Part shown: positions 8,629 to 16,819 of the stretch, piece by piece
How positions within the stretch are numbered: position 1 is the first letter of the stretch
Layout of the letters: each line of letters starts with the position of its first letter
Assembly (NCBI RefSeq): GCF_025460765.1
Contig: NZ_JAMWEG010000018.1
Location: forward strand, 62,001 to 126,000
Origin: Micromonospora sp. MA102
GTDB lineage: Bacteria > Actinomycetota > Actinomycetes > Mycobacteriales > Micromonosporaceae
DNA: 64,000 nt
Direction of reading: 5' to 3'
Program-made: the position numbers and the translations under genes
Notes under the pieces: generated by a model
Seen by the model: the letters and a program-made list of their open reading frames with translations, nothing else
The model's database searches: none
What the model was told of the DNA's origin: nothing

Positions 8629-10446
8629 CTACTGATCACAGCTTGGTGCGGTAACAACTTGGGTGGTCCATGGGGTGACGGTTGGTGTGAGCACCAGCTC
8701 GGCAGTGCCGGCGCTCGTCTTGCCGGTGAGCAGGGTGATGTCGAGGGTCCGGGTCCGACCCGGCTTGACCTCCACGTTCGCCACGGTCACCTGGCGGCTA
8801 CCGGCGGTCCCGCTGCCCATCGCGGTGTCCTTGCCGTCCAGCTGGCCGCCGAGCACCGCCCCTCCGGTCGGGGTGTACACCGACACGAAGGTGCGGGCGG
8901 TGTACGGATCGCCGGAGAGGGCGAGGCCGGTGACCGACTCGGACAGGCCCGACCGCGGGACGGTCGAGTGGACCGTGACCCGTAGCCGCAGTTCGCGGCG
9001 TCCTTCCGGCTGGCAGTCGCCGACCGTCACGGTTGCCGAGAACCTCAGGTAGTAGCCGAGCTTCGCGCCGCTGCCGTCGTTGAGGAACACGCCGACAGTG
9101 GGCACGGTGTCCTTCTCGCGGAGCTTCCCGGCCAACCGGCTGTCGCCGAGGACGCGCTGCTCCGTGGGATGGGCACTCCAGAACAATATCCGGCGTTCGG
9201 TGATGGAACGGTTGAAAACGGTCAAAAGAGCCCGAGGATTCACGGCTTTCGTGAAGAGGGCGTCGAACACCGCCGACGCCGCCCGCGCGAAGAAGGCGTC
9301 CTGCGCCTTGGTGTCGAGCGTCCGGTAGGCGTCGCTGAGCAGCGTCCGGACCACGGTGCTGCCGGCCAGGCTCGGCTGGTCCGGCACGGACACCGGCCCG
9401 ATCACGCCGAGGAGATACGACAGCACCAGCGGATCCACCGCGAGCACGCCGTCCACCTCGGTGCCGGTGCGCCGGCGGACCATCTCCCGGTACAGCGCCG
9501 CCGCCGTCGGGAAGTCCGGGCTGAGGTTGACGTCCGCCGGGTACGTCCCGGGGAGGTCTTTCCAGAGGTTCCGCACCTCCCGGCTCACCGGCAGCGGCGG
9601 CGTGAACGACGCGAGGCTGCTCGCGCTCTTCTGGCCGGACATCCGGATCCGGCCGCCCTCGGCCCGTAGCACGGCGTACGCGCCGAACATGCCGCCGGTG
9701 GCCCGCAGCTCGGCCGGGTTCTGCGAGACGAGCAGGTAACTGCGGGGGCCGTCGGCGCCGAGCAGCGACGGCAGCAGCCGGGCGCCCTGGTCCGCGGCCG
9801 AGGTCAGCTCGCCCAGCCGGACCAGTTCGGTCCGCAGCCCGGAGACCGCGTCCCGTACCTGCCCGACCAGGTCGTCGGTGGACACCGCCCGCAACCGCTC
9901 CTCGGTCTGCCGCACCGCCCGGTCGGCGGCGGAGACCTCGGCCGAGACGGCACGCAGCCGGCCCAGGTCGAGCTTTCCCTCCTTCGGCACCAGCGACGCG
10001 AGGTCGACCCGGAGCAGCGTGGGGAAGGCGAGCCGGGCCAGGTCGTCCACGGCGACCGCGATCTGACGGACCGCGGCCAGGTCGTCGCCCGCGTAGGGGG
10101 CCTGCTGGCCGAGCCACCAGGCCGGGTCGCCGGTGGCGGTCCGGGCCGAGGCGGCCTGCTCCTGGAGCGCGGCCAGCGTGCGCTGGGCCCGGGCCATGTC
10201 GCCGCCGACCACCTGGGTGCTCAACTCCTGGGCCAGCCCGGCGGCGTTGAGCAGGTGCGCCCGGGCCTGCCAGCCGCGGAACCCGACCCAGCCGCCGCCG
10301 GCGAGCAGCACCGAGAACACGACCAGCCCGACGAGCAGGACCCGGCGTACGCGGGCGCAGCTGCGGCGCCGGGAGCGCCGCCGCCGGCGGGGCAGCCCAC
10401 CGCTTTCCGTCACACCACTCTCCCGTGCTCGAAAACCGGACACCAT
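8629..10446 (-). CDS. DUF4012 family membrane-anchored protein
   Basis: About 605 residues. A short, very Arg-rich cytoplasmic N-terminus precedes one transmembrane helix (VLLVGLVVFSVLLAGGGW), and the rest is predicted to be outside the membrane. The sequence matches the DUF4012 family, seen in actinobacteria near glycosyltransferase and exopolysaccharide genes; family hallmarks include 'NPAELRATGG' and 'SPDFPTAA'. The function is unknown. The ATG at 10446 was preferred; a GTG at 10503 is also in frame. A stretch near 9165-9260 has noticeably AT-richer codons than the rest. The following gene encodes an LPVTG surface protein. Confidence 0.75.
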   Translation of the reverse strand: MVSGFRARESGVTESGGLPRRRRRSRRRSCARVRRVLLVGLVVFSVLLAGGGWVGFRGWQARAHLLNAAGLAQELSTQVVGGDMARAQRTLAALQEQAASARTATGDPAWWLGQQAPYAGDDLAAVRQIAVAVDDLARLAFPTLLRVDLASLVPKEGKLDLGRLRAVSAEVSAADRAVRQTEERLRAVSTDDLVGQVRDAVSGLRTELVRLGELTSAADQGARLLPSLLGADGPRSYLLVSQNPAELRATGGMFGAYAVLRAEGGRIRMSGQKSASSLASFTPPLPVSREVRNLWKDLPGTYPADVNLSPDFPTAAALYREMVRRRTGTEVDGVLAVDPLVLSYLLGVIGPVSVPDQPSLAGSTVVRTLLSDAYRTLDTKAQDAFFARAASAVFDALFTKAVNPRALLTVFNRSITERRILFWSAHPTEQRVLGDSRLAGKLREKDTVPTVGVFLNDGSGAKLGYYLRFSATVTVGDCQPEGRRELRLRVTVHSTVPRSGLSESVTGLALSGDPYTARTFVSVYTPTGGAVLGGQLDGKDTAMGSGTAGSRQVTVANVEVKPGRTRTLDITLLTGKTSAGTAELVLTPTVTPWTTQVVTAPSCDQ

Positions 10447-10541
10447 TGACGATTGATCGCTTTCTAGCACGAATCTCCGCGGCTTCGTGGCGTTATCGCA
10501 CACTTAGCCGTTCTGTGGCGTTTCCGTGAAAACCGCTCCGG

Positions 10542-11765
10542 TCAGCGGCGGGCGCCGCCGGCTCGCGACGACACCTCGTGCAGCAGCCCCTCGATCCGGT
10601 CGACGCCGGTCCGCAGCGACATCTCCCGCAGGTAGGCGTCCCGCCCCCGGCGACCCATGTCCGCCCGGGCCGGCGGTGGGATCGCCGAGGCGAGCCAGAA
10701 CCGGTCCGCCAGCGCCGCCCAGTCCTCCGGCGGGCAGGACAGCCCGGCCCGCGCCCGTTCCACCAGCGCCACCGTGTCGCCGCCCGCCGACGCCACCACG
10801 GGCGCGGCGCAGGACAGCGCGGCCTGGAGCTTGCCGGGCACCATGCCCCGCAGCTCCGGCAGGTCCCGCAGCATGACCAGCTGGTAGTCGGCCGCCGCGT
10901 ACAGCTCGGGCATGTCCGGTGGGGACCGCCGGTCGACGAACCGCACGTTGTCGGCCTGCAGCTCGGCGGCGAGCCCCCGCACCCGCCGCTCCTCGGCCCC
11001 CGAGCCGACCAGGACCAGGTCCATCCGGTCACCCAGCGCGGCCGCCGCGCGCACCGCGGTCTCCAGCCCCTGCCGTACGCCGATCGTGCCGGCGTGCATC
11101 ACCACGGAACGGTCGTCCCGGCGGATCAGGTTCCGGGCCGCCCGGCTGGGCTCGGTCGGGCGGAAGATCCGCTCGTCGGTCCAGTTCAGCACCACCCGCA
11201 CCCGGTCCGGGTCGGCGCCCCCGGCGACCACCAGGTCCCGCATGGAGGGTGCGGTGACCGCGACGGCGCCCGCCTCCTGGTAGATCCGGCGCAGGGTGGC
11301 GTCCAGCCGGCCCGACCACCGGCGGGTCTCCGCCGCCCGGGACGGCCCCTCCTCCGGCCAGACGTCCTGCACGTGCAGCACGGTCGGCACCCGGCCGAGC
11401 AATCGCAGCAGGCCGGCCGCCGCGAAGGTGACCGCCGGGAGCTGGAAGACGTACAGGGCGTCGACGTCGCCGAGGTAGCGCCGGCCGGCCAGCGCCACGC
11501 TGCCGGCGAAGGATAGCCAGCTCGCCATCCGGGCCGAGCCGTCGCCGGCCGTGTACCGGGGCACCCGGCGGACGGTCAGCCGCTCGCTGTGCGTCTGGTG
11601 CCGCCAGCTCTGCCGCCAGCCCGGATAGACGTGCCCGCCGGGATAGTCCGGGAACCCGGTGAGCACGCGTACCTCGTGGCCGCGCGCGGCCAGTTCCTCG
11701 GCCAGGCTGCCCGGGATGAACGCGGGCTCGGGCGGGAAGTGGTACGACAGGATGCCGATCTTCAT
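10542..11765 (-). CDS. Glycosyltransferase family 4 (WbuB/WcaI-like)
   Basis: A 407-residue cytoplasmic GT-B-fold glycosyltransferase. The N-terminal domain starts MKIGILSYHFPPE, typical of WbuB/WcaI-type enzymes that act on cell-surface polysaccharides. The donor-binding C-terminal half shows 'VMHAGTIGVRQGLE' and 'GSGAEE' and ends in the GT4-type 'LPELRGMVPGKLQAALSCAAPVVAS' region. It lies between the DUF4012 gene and the tyrosine phosphatase/kinase pair, so exopolysaccharide or glycoconjugate assembly is likely. The ATG at 11765 is chosen because family conservation begins there. Confidence 0.9.
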   Translation of the reverse strand: MKIGILSYHFPPEPAFIPGSLAEELAARGHEVRVLTGFPDYPGGHVYPGWRQSWRHQTHSERLTVRRVPRYTAGDGSARMASWLSFAGSVALAGRRYLGDVDALYVFQLPAVTFAAAGLLRLLGRVPTVLHVQDVWPEEGPSRAAETRRWSGRLDATLRRIYQEAGAVAVTAPSMRDLVVAGGADPDRVRVVLNWTDERIFRPTEPSRAARNLIRRDDRSVVMHAGTIGVRQGLETAVRAAAALGDRMDLVLVGSGAEERRVRGLAAELQADNVRFVDRRSPPDMPELYAAADYQLVMLRDLPELRGMVPGKLQAALSCAAPVVASAGGDTVALVERARAGLSCPPEDWAALADRFWLASAIPPPARADMGRRGRDAYLREMSLRTGVDRIEGLLHEVSSRAGGARR

Positions 11766-11909
11766 GGCCGCGCTCCCGGCGCGGCTTCCCGACACGCGGG
11801 CCCCGGCACCCCGTAGGATGCCGGCATCCCCTCTGCGACCGGCCGCGATCGCCGGAACACCGCCGTCGCGGCGCCGCGTCCCGCGACCGTGCCGACGAGA
11901 GGGGTGCAG

Positions 11910-12479
11910 ATGGTCGACGGGGTGCTCTTCGTCTGCCACGCCAACATGTGCCGGTCACCGATGGCGGAGTTCATCGCCCGCCGGCTGCTGCGGGAGCTGC
12001 CGGTCGTGGTGACCAGCGCGGGCACCGACGCTCCCGACGGGGCGGCCATGCACCCGTACGCGGTCGAGGTCGCCGCCCGGACCGGCGCCGACCCGGCGGC
12101 GTTCCGCACCCGCCGGCTCCGACCGGAGCACCTGACCCGGGCCGCCCTGGTGCTGACGGCGACCCGGCGCCAGCGGTCGGTCTGCACCGCGCTGGCCCCG
12201 GCCGCGCTGCACCGGACCTTCACGCTCCGCCAGTTCGCCCGGCTGGCCGCGGCCGCCTCGACCGAGGCGACCGAGGCGACCGCCACGGATGTGGACTCGC
12301 CGTTGCGGGCCGCCGTGGCGGCGGCCGCCCGCGCCCGGGGGCGGTTGCAACCCGCCACCCTCGACGCGGACGACCTGGGCGACCCGATCGGCGGCTCCCC
12401 CGCCGACTTCCGGCGCTGCGCCGAGGAGATCGAGCGGTCGATCCGACCGGTGCTCGCCCTCATCGGGACAGCCGGGTGA
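11910..12479 (+). CDS. Low-molecular-weight protein-tyrosine phosphatase (Wzb-like)
   Basis: A 189-residue cytoplasmic phosphatase. The catalytic loop Cys9-His-Ala-Asn-Met-Cys-Arg15-Ser is at the N-terminus and the acid loop (DDLGDPIGG, Asp-Pro) near residues 153-162. Such enzymes dephosphorylate bacterial tyrosine kinases that drive polysaccharide export. The ATG at 11910 is preceded by GAGAGGGG, better than the GTG at 11889. Its last 20 bp overlap, on the opposite strand, the last 20 bp of the tyrosine kinase gene, a tail-to-tail arrangement of likely antagonists. Confidence 0.88.
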   Translation: MVDGVLFVCHANMCRSPMAEFIARRLLRELPVVVTSAGTDAPDGAAMHPYAVEVAARTGADPAAFRTRRLRPEHLTRAALVLTATRRQRSVCTALAPAALHRTFTLRQFARLAAAASTEATEATATDVDSPLRAAVAAAARARGRLQPATLDADDLGDPIGGSPADFRRCAEEIERSIRPVLALIGTAG

Positions 12480-13914
12480 GTTCCTGGGTGTGATCGCCCA
12501 CGGGGAGCTGCTCCCCGCGCCGGGCCACACCGGCCCGGTCGGTGGGCACGGACGGCCCGGCGGCCGGCACGACCACCTTGTACGCCTCGTACTGGTAGGC
12601 GTCCGCCTTGGCCACCTTGGCCATGTTCAGCACGCAGCCGAGCAGGCGCACCGAGACCGAGTGCAGGGCGTGGGCCGCGGCGGCGACCTGGCTGCGCGAG
12701 GTCCGTCCCTGCTGGGTGACCAGCAGCGCGCCGTCGGCCTGCACGGCCACCACCACGCCGTCGGTCACCGCGAGCAGCGGTGCGGTGTCGATGACCACGA
12801 TGTCCGCCGACTCGCGCAGCGCCACCAGCAGGTCCGCCATCGCCTTGGAGCCGAGCAGCTCGCTGGGGTTGGGCGGGGTCGCGCCGCTGGGCAGCACGAG
12901 CAGCGACTTGTCGCCCCATCGCTGCACCACGTCGCCGACCTGCACGTCGCCGACCAGCACGTCGGTGAGCCCCACCCCGCCGTCCACGCCGAGGTAGTCG
13001 GCGACCTTGGGACGACGCAGGTCGGCGTCGATGAGCAGCACCCGCCAGCCGGCCTCGGCCAGGGCGATGGCGGTGTTGCAGGCCATGGTGGTCTTGCCCT
13101 CGCCCTGCAGCGCGCTGGTGACCGCGATGACCCGGGCGGGCTCGTGCACGTCGACGAAGCGCAGGTTGGTCCGCAGCTTCCGGACCGCCTCGGCGCGCCG
13201 CGAGTTGGCCGCCTCGCCGACGATCAGCGGAGCCGACTTGGCCCCGGACTCGAACGGGATCTCACCGAGCAGCGGGCTGCCGGTGACCCGCTGGAGCGCG
13301 GCCGCGTCCCGCATCCGGACGTCGGCCAGCCCTCGCAGCACGGCCAGCCCCGCCCCGAGCAGCAGGCCCAGCAGGCCGCCGAGGACCAGGTTCCGCACCG
13401 GCTGCGGCGAGACCGGGTTCGAGGTCACCCGGGGACCGCTGACCACCTCGAGCTTGATCGGCGGCGCCTTGCCGTCGGGCGGGGTCTCCACCTTCTGCAC
13501 CAGCTCGATGAACTTGGCCGAGAGCGTCTCGGTGGTCTTCAGGGCCCGGGTCTGGTCGGTGTCGGTGACGGTGGCCTTCAGCAGCACGGTGCCGGCCTCC
13601 GTGGAGGTGGTGATCCGGCGCTGCACCTGGTCGGCGGTGAGCCCGAGCGGGGCCTCGGCGACGACGCTCTGCGCCAGCCGGTCGCTGGTGAGCAGGTCAC
13701 CGTAGGACTTCACCCGCTGCTGGAGGAAGAGGCTGCCCTGGTAGGCGTCGGTGACGCCCTGGCTCGGCGTGGTGACGAAGAAGGTCACCGTGGCCTCGTA
13801 ACGGGGCGCCGTCCGGACCGTCACCAGAGCGGCGGTGCCCAGGGCGACCATCACCGTGACGAGCACGATCCACCAGTGGCGTCGGACCAGGCGCAGATAA
13901 CCGAGAACGTCCAT
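12460..13914 (-). CDS. Wzz/CpsD-type tyrosine autokinase for polysaccharide biosynthesis
   Basis: A 484-residue inner-membrane protein combining a Wzz-like chain-length domain (helices at about 15-34 and 174-194) with a cytoplasmic BY-kinase ATPase. Walker A is QGEGKTT (270-276), Walker A' is VLLIDADLR (292-300) and Walker B is IVVIDTAP (372-379). The C-terminal tyrosine cluster, normally the autophosphorylation site, is short here: Tyr440, Tyr442 and Tyr445. GGGGGAG lies 5-6 nt before the ATG at 13914. The kinase is expected to control synthesis or export of the polymer made with the nearby GT4 enzyme and to be reset by the convergent phosphatase. Confidence 0.92.
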   Translation of the reverse strand: MDVLGYLRLVRRHWWIVLVTVMVALGTAALVTVRTAPRYEATVTFFVTTPSQGVTDAYQGSLFLQQRVKSYGDLLTSDRLAQSVVAEAPLGLTADQVQRRITTSTEAGTVLLKATVTDTDQTRALKTTETLSAKFIELVQKVETPPDGKAPPIKLEVVSGPRVTSNPVSPQPVRNLVLGGLLGLLLGAGLAVLRGLADVRMRDAAALQRVTGSPLLGEIPFESGAKSAPLIVGEAANSRRAEAVRKLRTNLRFVDVHEPARVIAVTSALQGEGKTTMACNTAIALAEAGWRVLLIDADLRRPKVADYLGVDGGVGLTDVLVGDVQVGDVVQRWGDKSLLVLPSGATPPNPSELLGSKAMADLLVALRESADIVVIDTAPLLAVTDGVVVAVQADGALLVTQQGRTSRSQVAAAAHALHSVSVRLLGCVLNMAKVAKADAYQYEAYKVVVPAAGPSVPTDRAGVARRGEQLPVGDHTQELTRLSR

Positions 13915-14261
13915 CACGCTCCCCCTCGCCACACGCCGGTCTGCCGATGAAACTGCACGAAAGCCCCCCTAGAAACCCCAGTACGCGTGCCAGGATCAAA
14001 AACGCCTATACATGACGGTAAGCGACTCAGCGAATGTAAACGATCAGAACCGCACAGACGGTCTAAATCCTTCCATTTCGGAGCACATATCCGGGCAACC
14101 CATGGATCGTCGGGCCGCCGGTGCGGCGACCCTCCTCCTGTTAACGCCGCACCCGGCCACGTGGTGCGGCCGGTCGGCCGGCCGGATAGGGTCGGAACCG
14201 GTGTGCCGGGAAGTCTGGTCGGCGACGACTCCGCCGACCCTTCTTCCGGAACGGACGCCGC
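13915..14261. promoter_or_regulatory. Divergent promoter region, kinase gene and nhaA
   Basis: About 350 bp without a credible gene. The middle (about 13970-14090) is clearly AT-richer than its surroundings. On the minus strand a TATAGG hexamer near 14010 could be a -10 for the tyrosine-kinase gene, giving a leader of about 90 nt. On the plus strand GATAGGGT near 14185 could serve nhaA. I see no conserved RNA motif. Confidence 0.4.
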
Positions 14262-15563
14262 ATGACCGAACGCCGCCCACCGTCCCCCCGCCTGCTGTCC
14301 CGCCGCTCCTGGCCGGAGGCCCGCTTCCTGGCCGACGTGCTGCGCACCGAGACCGTCGGCGGCGGACTGCTCCTGCTCGGCGCGCTGGTCGCCCTGGTCT
14401 GGGCCAACTCCCCCTGGCGGGCCGCGTACGCCGGCCTCGGCGAGTGGGTGCCCTGGCCGGGTGGCGGCGGGTTGCACCTGGACCTCAGCCTCGCCGCCTG
14501 GGCCGCCGACGGCCTGCTGGCGATCTTCTTCTTCGTGGCGGGGCTGGAGCTCAAGCGGGAGTTCGTGGCCGGCGACCTGCGCGACCGGCGCCGCGCGGCA
14601 CTGCCGGTGGTGGCCGCGCTGGGCGGCATGGTCGTGCCGGCGCTGGTCTACCTCACGGTGACGCTCGCGGCCGGCGGCGAAGGACTGCGCGGCTGGGCCA
14701 TCCCCACGGCCACCGACATCGCCTTCGCGCTCGCCGTGCTCGCGGTGGTCAGCTCACACCTGCCGCAGGGGCTGCGGGCCTTCCTGCTCACCCTCGCGGT
14801 GGTCGACGACCTCTTCGCGATCGTCATCATCGCGGTCTTCTACACCGCCGACCTCCACCCGCTGCCGCTGCTCGGCGCAGTGCTGCCGATCGCGGCCTTC
14901 GCCCTGCTGGTGCGGCGCCGGCACACCTGGTGGTGGGTGCTGCTCCCGCTCGCGGCGACCGCCTGGGCGCTGGTGCACGCCTCCGGCGTGCACGCCACGG
15001 TGGCCGGGGTGCTGCTCGGCTTCACCGTCCCCGTACGCCCCGGCGCGGGCGGCGGGCCGGGGCTGGCCGAGCGGCTGGAGCACCGGTGGCGGCCGATCTC
15101 CGCGGGCCTCGCGGTGCCGGTCTTCGCGTTCTTCGCCGCCGGGGTGTCCCTGGTCGGCGTCGACCTGGCCGCGGTCCTCGCCGACCCGGTGGTGCTCGGC
15201 GTGGCGGCCGGGCTCGTGCTGGGCAAGGCGGTCGGGGTGTTCGGCTCGACCTTCCTGCTGGGCCGGTTCACCCGGGCCGAACTCGACGAGGAGATCACCT
15301 GGGCGGACCTGGCGGGGCTGGCGCTGCTGGCCGGCATCGGCTTCACCGTGTCGCTGCTCATCGGCGAGCTGGCGTTCGGGCCGGGCAGCCCCGAGGAGGA
15401 GCGGGTGAAGGCGGCCGTGCTGCTCGGCTCGCTGGTCTCCGCGGGCCTGGCCTCGGCGGTGCTGACCAGACGCAACCGGGTCTACCGGCGGATCAGCGAG
15501 CGGGAGAGCCGCGACTCCGACGGCGACGGCGTCCCGGACGTCTACCAGGAGCGGGAGGCCTAG
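14262..15563 (+). CDS. nhaA: Na+/H+ antiporter NhaA
   Basis: A 433-residue polytopic membrane antiporter that exports Na+ in exchange for H+. Family signatures are complete: FFFVAGLELKREF (90-102), the unwound-helix motif TATDIAFALAVL with Asp152, and the ion-binding pair Asp182-Asp183 in AVVDDLFAI. Total length is slightly above the enterobacterial enzyme because of N- and C-terminal extensions. The C-terminus (about 410-430) is highly charged and ends 'DSDGDGVPDVYQEREA', which resembles a calcium-binding thrombospondin-type-3 repeat and is unusual for NhaA. A hairpin terminator follows. Confidence 0.95.
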   Translation: MTERRPPSPRLLSRRSWPEARFLADVLRTETVGGGLLLLGALVALVWANSPWRAAYAGLGEWVPWPGGGGLHLDLSLAAWAADGLLAIFFFVAGLELKREFVAGDLRDRRRAALPVVAALGGMVVPALVYLTVTLAAGGEGLRGWAIPTATDIAFALAVLAVVSSHLPQGLRAFLLTLAVVDDLFAIVIIAVFYTADLHPLPLLGAVLPIAAFALLVRRRHTWWWVLLPLAATAWALVHASGVHATVAGVLLGFTVPVRPGAGGGPGLAERLEHRWRPISAGLAVPVFAFFAAGVSLVGVDLAAVLADPVVLGVAAGLVLGKAVGVFGSTFLLGRFTRAELDEEITWADLAGLALLAGIGFTVSLLIGELAFGPGSPEEERVKAAVLLGSLVSAGLASAVLTRRNRVYRRISERESRDSDGDGVPDVYQEREA

Positions 15564-15600
15564 CCGGCGCCTCGGACGCCGATCAGGAGCGGCCGCCGGT

Positions 15601-15636
15601 CCGCGCGCCGGCCGCCCGGTGACGGCCGGCGCGCGG
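15601..15636. terminator. Bidirectional terminator between nhaA and the acidic-protein gene
   Basis: A perfect 14-bp stem (15601-15614 with 15623-15636) and an 8-nt loop, placed between two convergent stop codons. Confidence 0.7.
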
Positions 15637-15640
15637 CCGA

Positions 15641-15844
15641 TCAGCGGCGACGGTCGGCCGGCTGCTCCTCGCCGTGCTCCTCGGTCTCCTCCAGCGCGTC
15701 GGCGAGCGGCTCGGTGAAGTCGTCGCCCGGAACCGCGATCTCCTCCGCCTGGTCCTGCTCGTCGGGGCGCCCGCCCGCCGGCGGTTCCGGAGCCGTCGCG
15801 CCCCCGGCGAAGCCGTACTCGTTGGGCTCGTCATGCCTGCTCAT
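15641..15844 (-). CDS. Small acidic hypothetical protein
   Basis: A 67-residue protein, strongly acidic and probably disordered (MSRHDEPNEYGFAGG then Glu/Asp/Pro-rich), with no cysteine and no membrane segment. The start at 15844 is supported by GGGAGG about 8 nt upstream on the minus strand; an ATG 42 bp further upstream would bury that site. Codon use matches the neighbours and it is bounded by a terminator, so it is likely a real gene. I do not recognise a family. Confidence 0.55.
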   Translation of the reverse strand: MSRHDEPNEYGFAGGATAPEPPAGGRPDEQDQAEEIAVPGDDFTEPLADALEETEEHGEEQPADRRR

Positions 15845-16007
15845 GCGCGGGACCTCCCGGTCGTCCGGTTTCCTCTCGCGACGCACGCCAGGCGGTGGTC
15901 GTCACCCGCCGCGGCGTCGCCCGGATGTGCATACCCCGCGGACGCGGTCCTCGATCATCCGCGGCCGATCCCACCGCCACCGGGCGCGGCGGAACCGGCC
16001 GGTGCGC

Positions 16008-16595
16008 TCAGGTCAGCTCGGTGATCGCCTCGAAGACCAGCCAGAGGCCGGAGATGGCGAAGAGGACGGCGGCGCCGTACCGGATGGCCCGCTCGGGCAG
16101 GTGCCGGCCGAGCAGGCGGCCCACCAGGATCGCCAGGGCGTCGGCGGCGACCATGCCCAGGGTCGAGCCGAGCCAGGTGCCGAACCAGCCGTACTTGGTG
16201 GCCAGGGTGATGGTGGCGAGCATGGTCTTGTCGCCCAGCTCGGCCAGGAAGAACGCCACACCGACCGCGATGATCGCGTTGCGGCTGCTCTTCTCCGCCT
16301 TGCGCTTCTCCTCCTCGGTCAGCTTGTCGCCGCGCAGGGTCCAGGCGCCGAAGCCGAGGAACGCCAGGCCGGCGACGAGCGAGATCCATTCGGTGGGCAG
16401 GGCCGCGTGGAGGCCGTACCCGATGGCCACCGAGGCCAGGTGCACGACCGCGGTGGCGACGGTGATGCCGATGAGCACCGGCAGCGGCCGGAAGCGGGTG
16501 GCGAACGTCAGGGCCATGAGCTGGGACTTGTCGCCCAGCTCGGCGACGAAGATGACGCCGAAGCTGACCACCAGCGCGACGAGGAAACCGTCCAT
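16008..16595 (-). CDS. TMEM165/GDT1-family manganese exporter
   Basis: A 195-residue protein of six predicted helices in two halves, each with the signature E-x-G-D-K-S/T: AELGDKSQL near residue 19 and AELGDKTML near residue 118. UPF0016/GDT1 proteins export Mn2+ (and in eukaryotes move Ca2+ or Mn2+). The yybP-ykoY riboswitch directly upstream supports manganese. GGGAAGG lies about 6 nt before the ATG at 16595; a TTG 18 bp earlier would overlap that ribosome site. The central loop is charged (TEEEKRKAEKSS). The egt operon ends upstream on the same strand. Confidence 0.92.
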   Translation of the reverse strand: MDGFLVALVVSFGVIFVAELGDKSQLMALTFATRFRPLPVLIGITVATAVVHLASVAIGYGLHAALPTEWISLVAGLAFLGFGAWTLRGDKLTEEEKRKAEKSSRNAIIAVGVAFFLAELGDKTMLATITLATKYGWFGTWLGSTLGMVAADALAILVGRLLGRHLPERAIRYGAAVLFAISGLWLVFEAITELT

Positions 16596-16659
16596 GTGAA
16601 CCTTCCCGATCAAGCCGGGAGGAGGTACGGGGCGCCCTCGACCCGGCTGCGACAGCCTG

Positions 16660-16760
16660 AGTCGAAGGTCTCGCCCGCCCCGGGGACCGGGGCCGCGTGG
16701 CCGGATGCGGAACGCACCAGTATGTCGACCACGACATTGGGGGCTACTCCCCTTCGCGCC
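16660..16760 (-). ncRNA. yybP-ykoY manganese riboswitch
   Basis: Read on the minus strand, the 5' leader of the GDT1-type gene contains the conserved loop segment CGAAGGGGAGTAGCC (start near 16756) and the matching 3' segment GGCGAGACCTTCG (ending near 16663). The ends CGAAGG and CCTTCG form helix P1, and the two loop motifs are those that build the Mn2+-binding site in this RNA class. A second stem that uses the CCTTCG strand again, CCTTCGACTCAGGCTG with CAGCCGGGTCGAGGG, lies directly downstream and is mutually exclusive with P1. A further small hairpin (TCCCG/CGGGA) overlaps the ribosome site. This predicts Mn2+-dependent induction of the exporter. Confidence 0.85.
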
Positions 16761-16819
16761 GACCAGCCTAGCCGATCACCAGCGGGCGGGCCGCGACGGG
16801 TGAACAGGGTCACGGCGGC

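Noticed and set aside
11808..11830. Possible riboswitch in the leader of the low-molecular-weight phosphatase gene
   Set aside because: Only a short GATGCCGGCATC dyad is present; no conserved RNA motif was recognised.
13987..14265. 92-residue open frame before nhaA
   Set aside because: It overlaps the AT-rich promoter region, its codon third positions are not gene-like, and it has no ribosome site.
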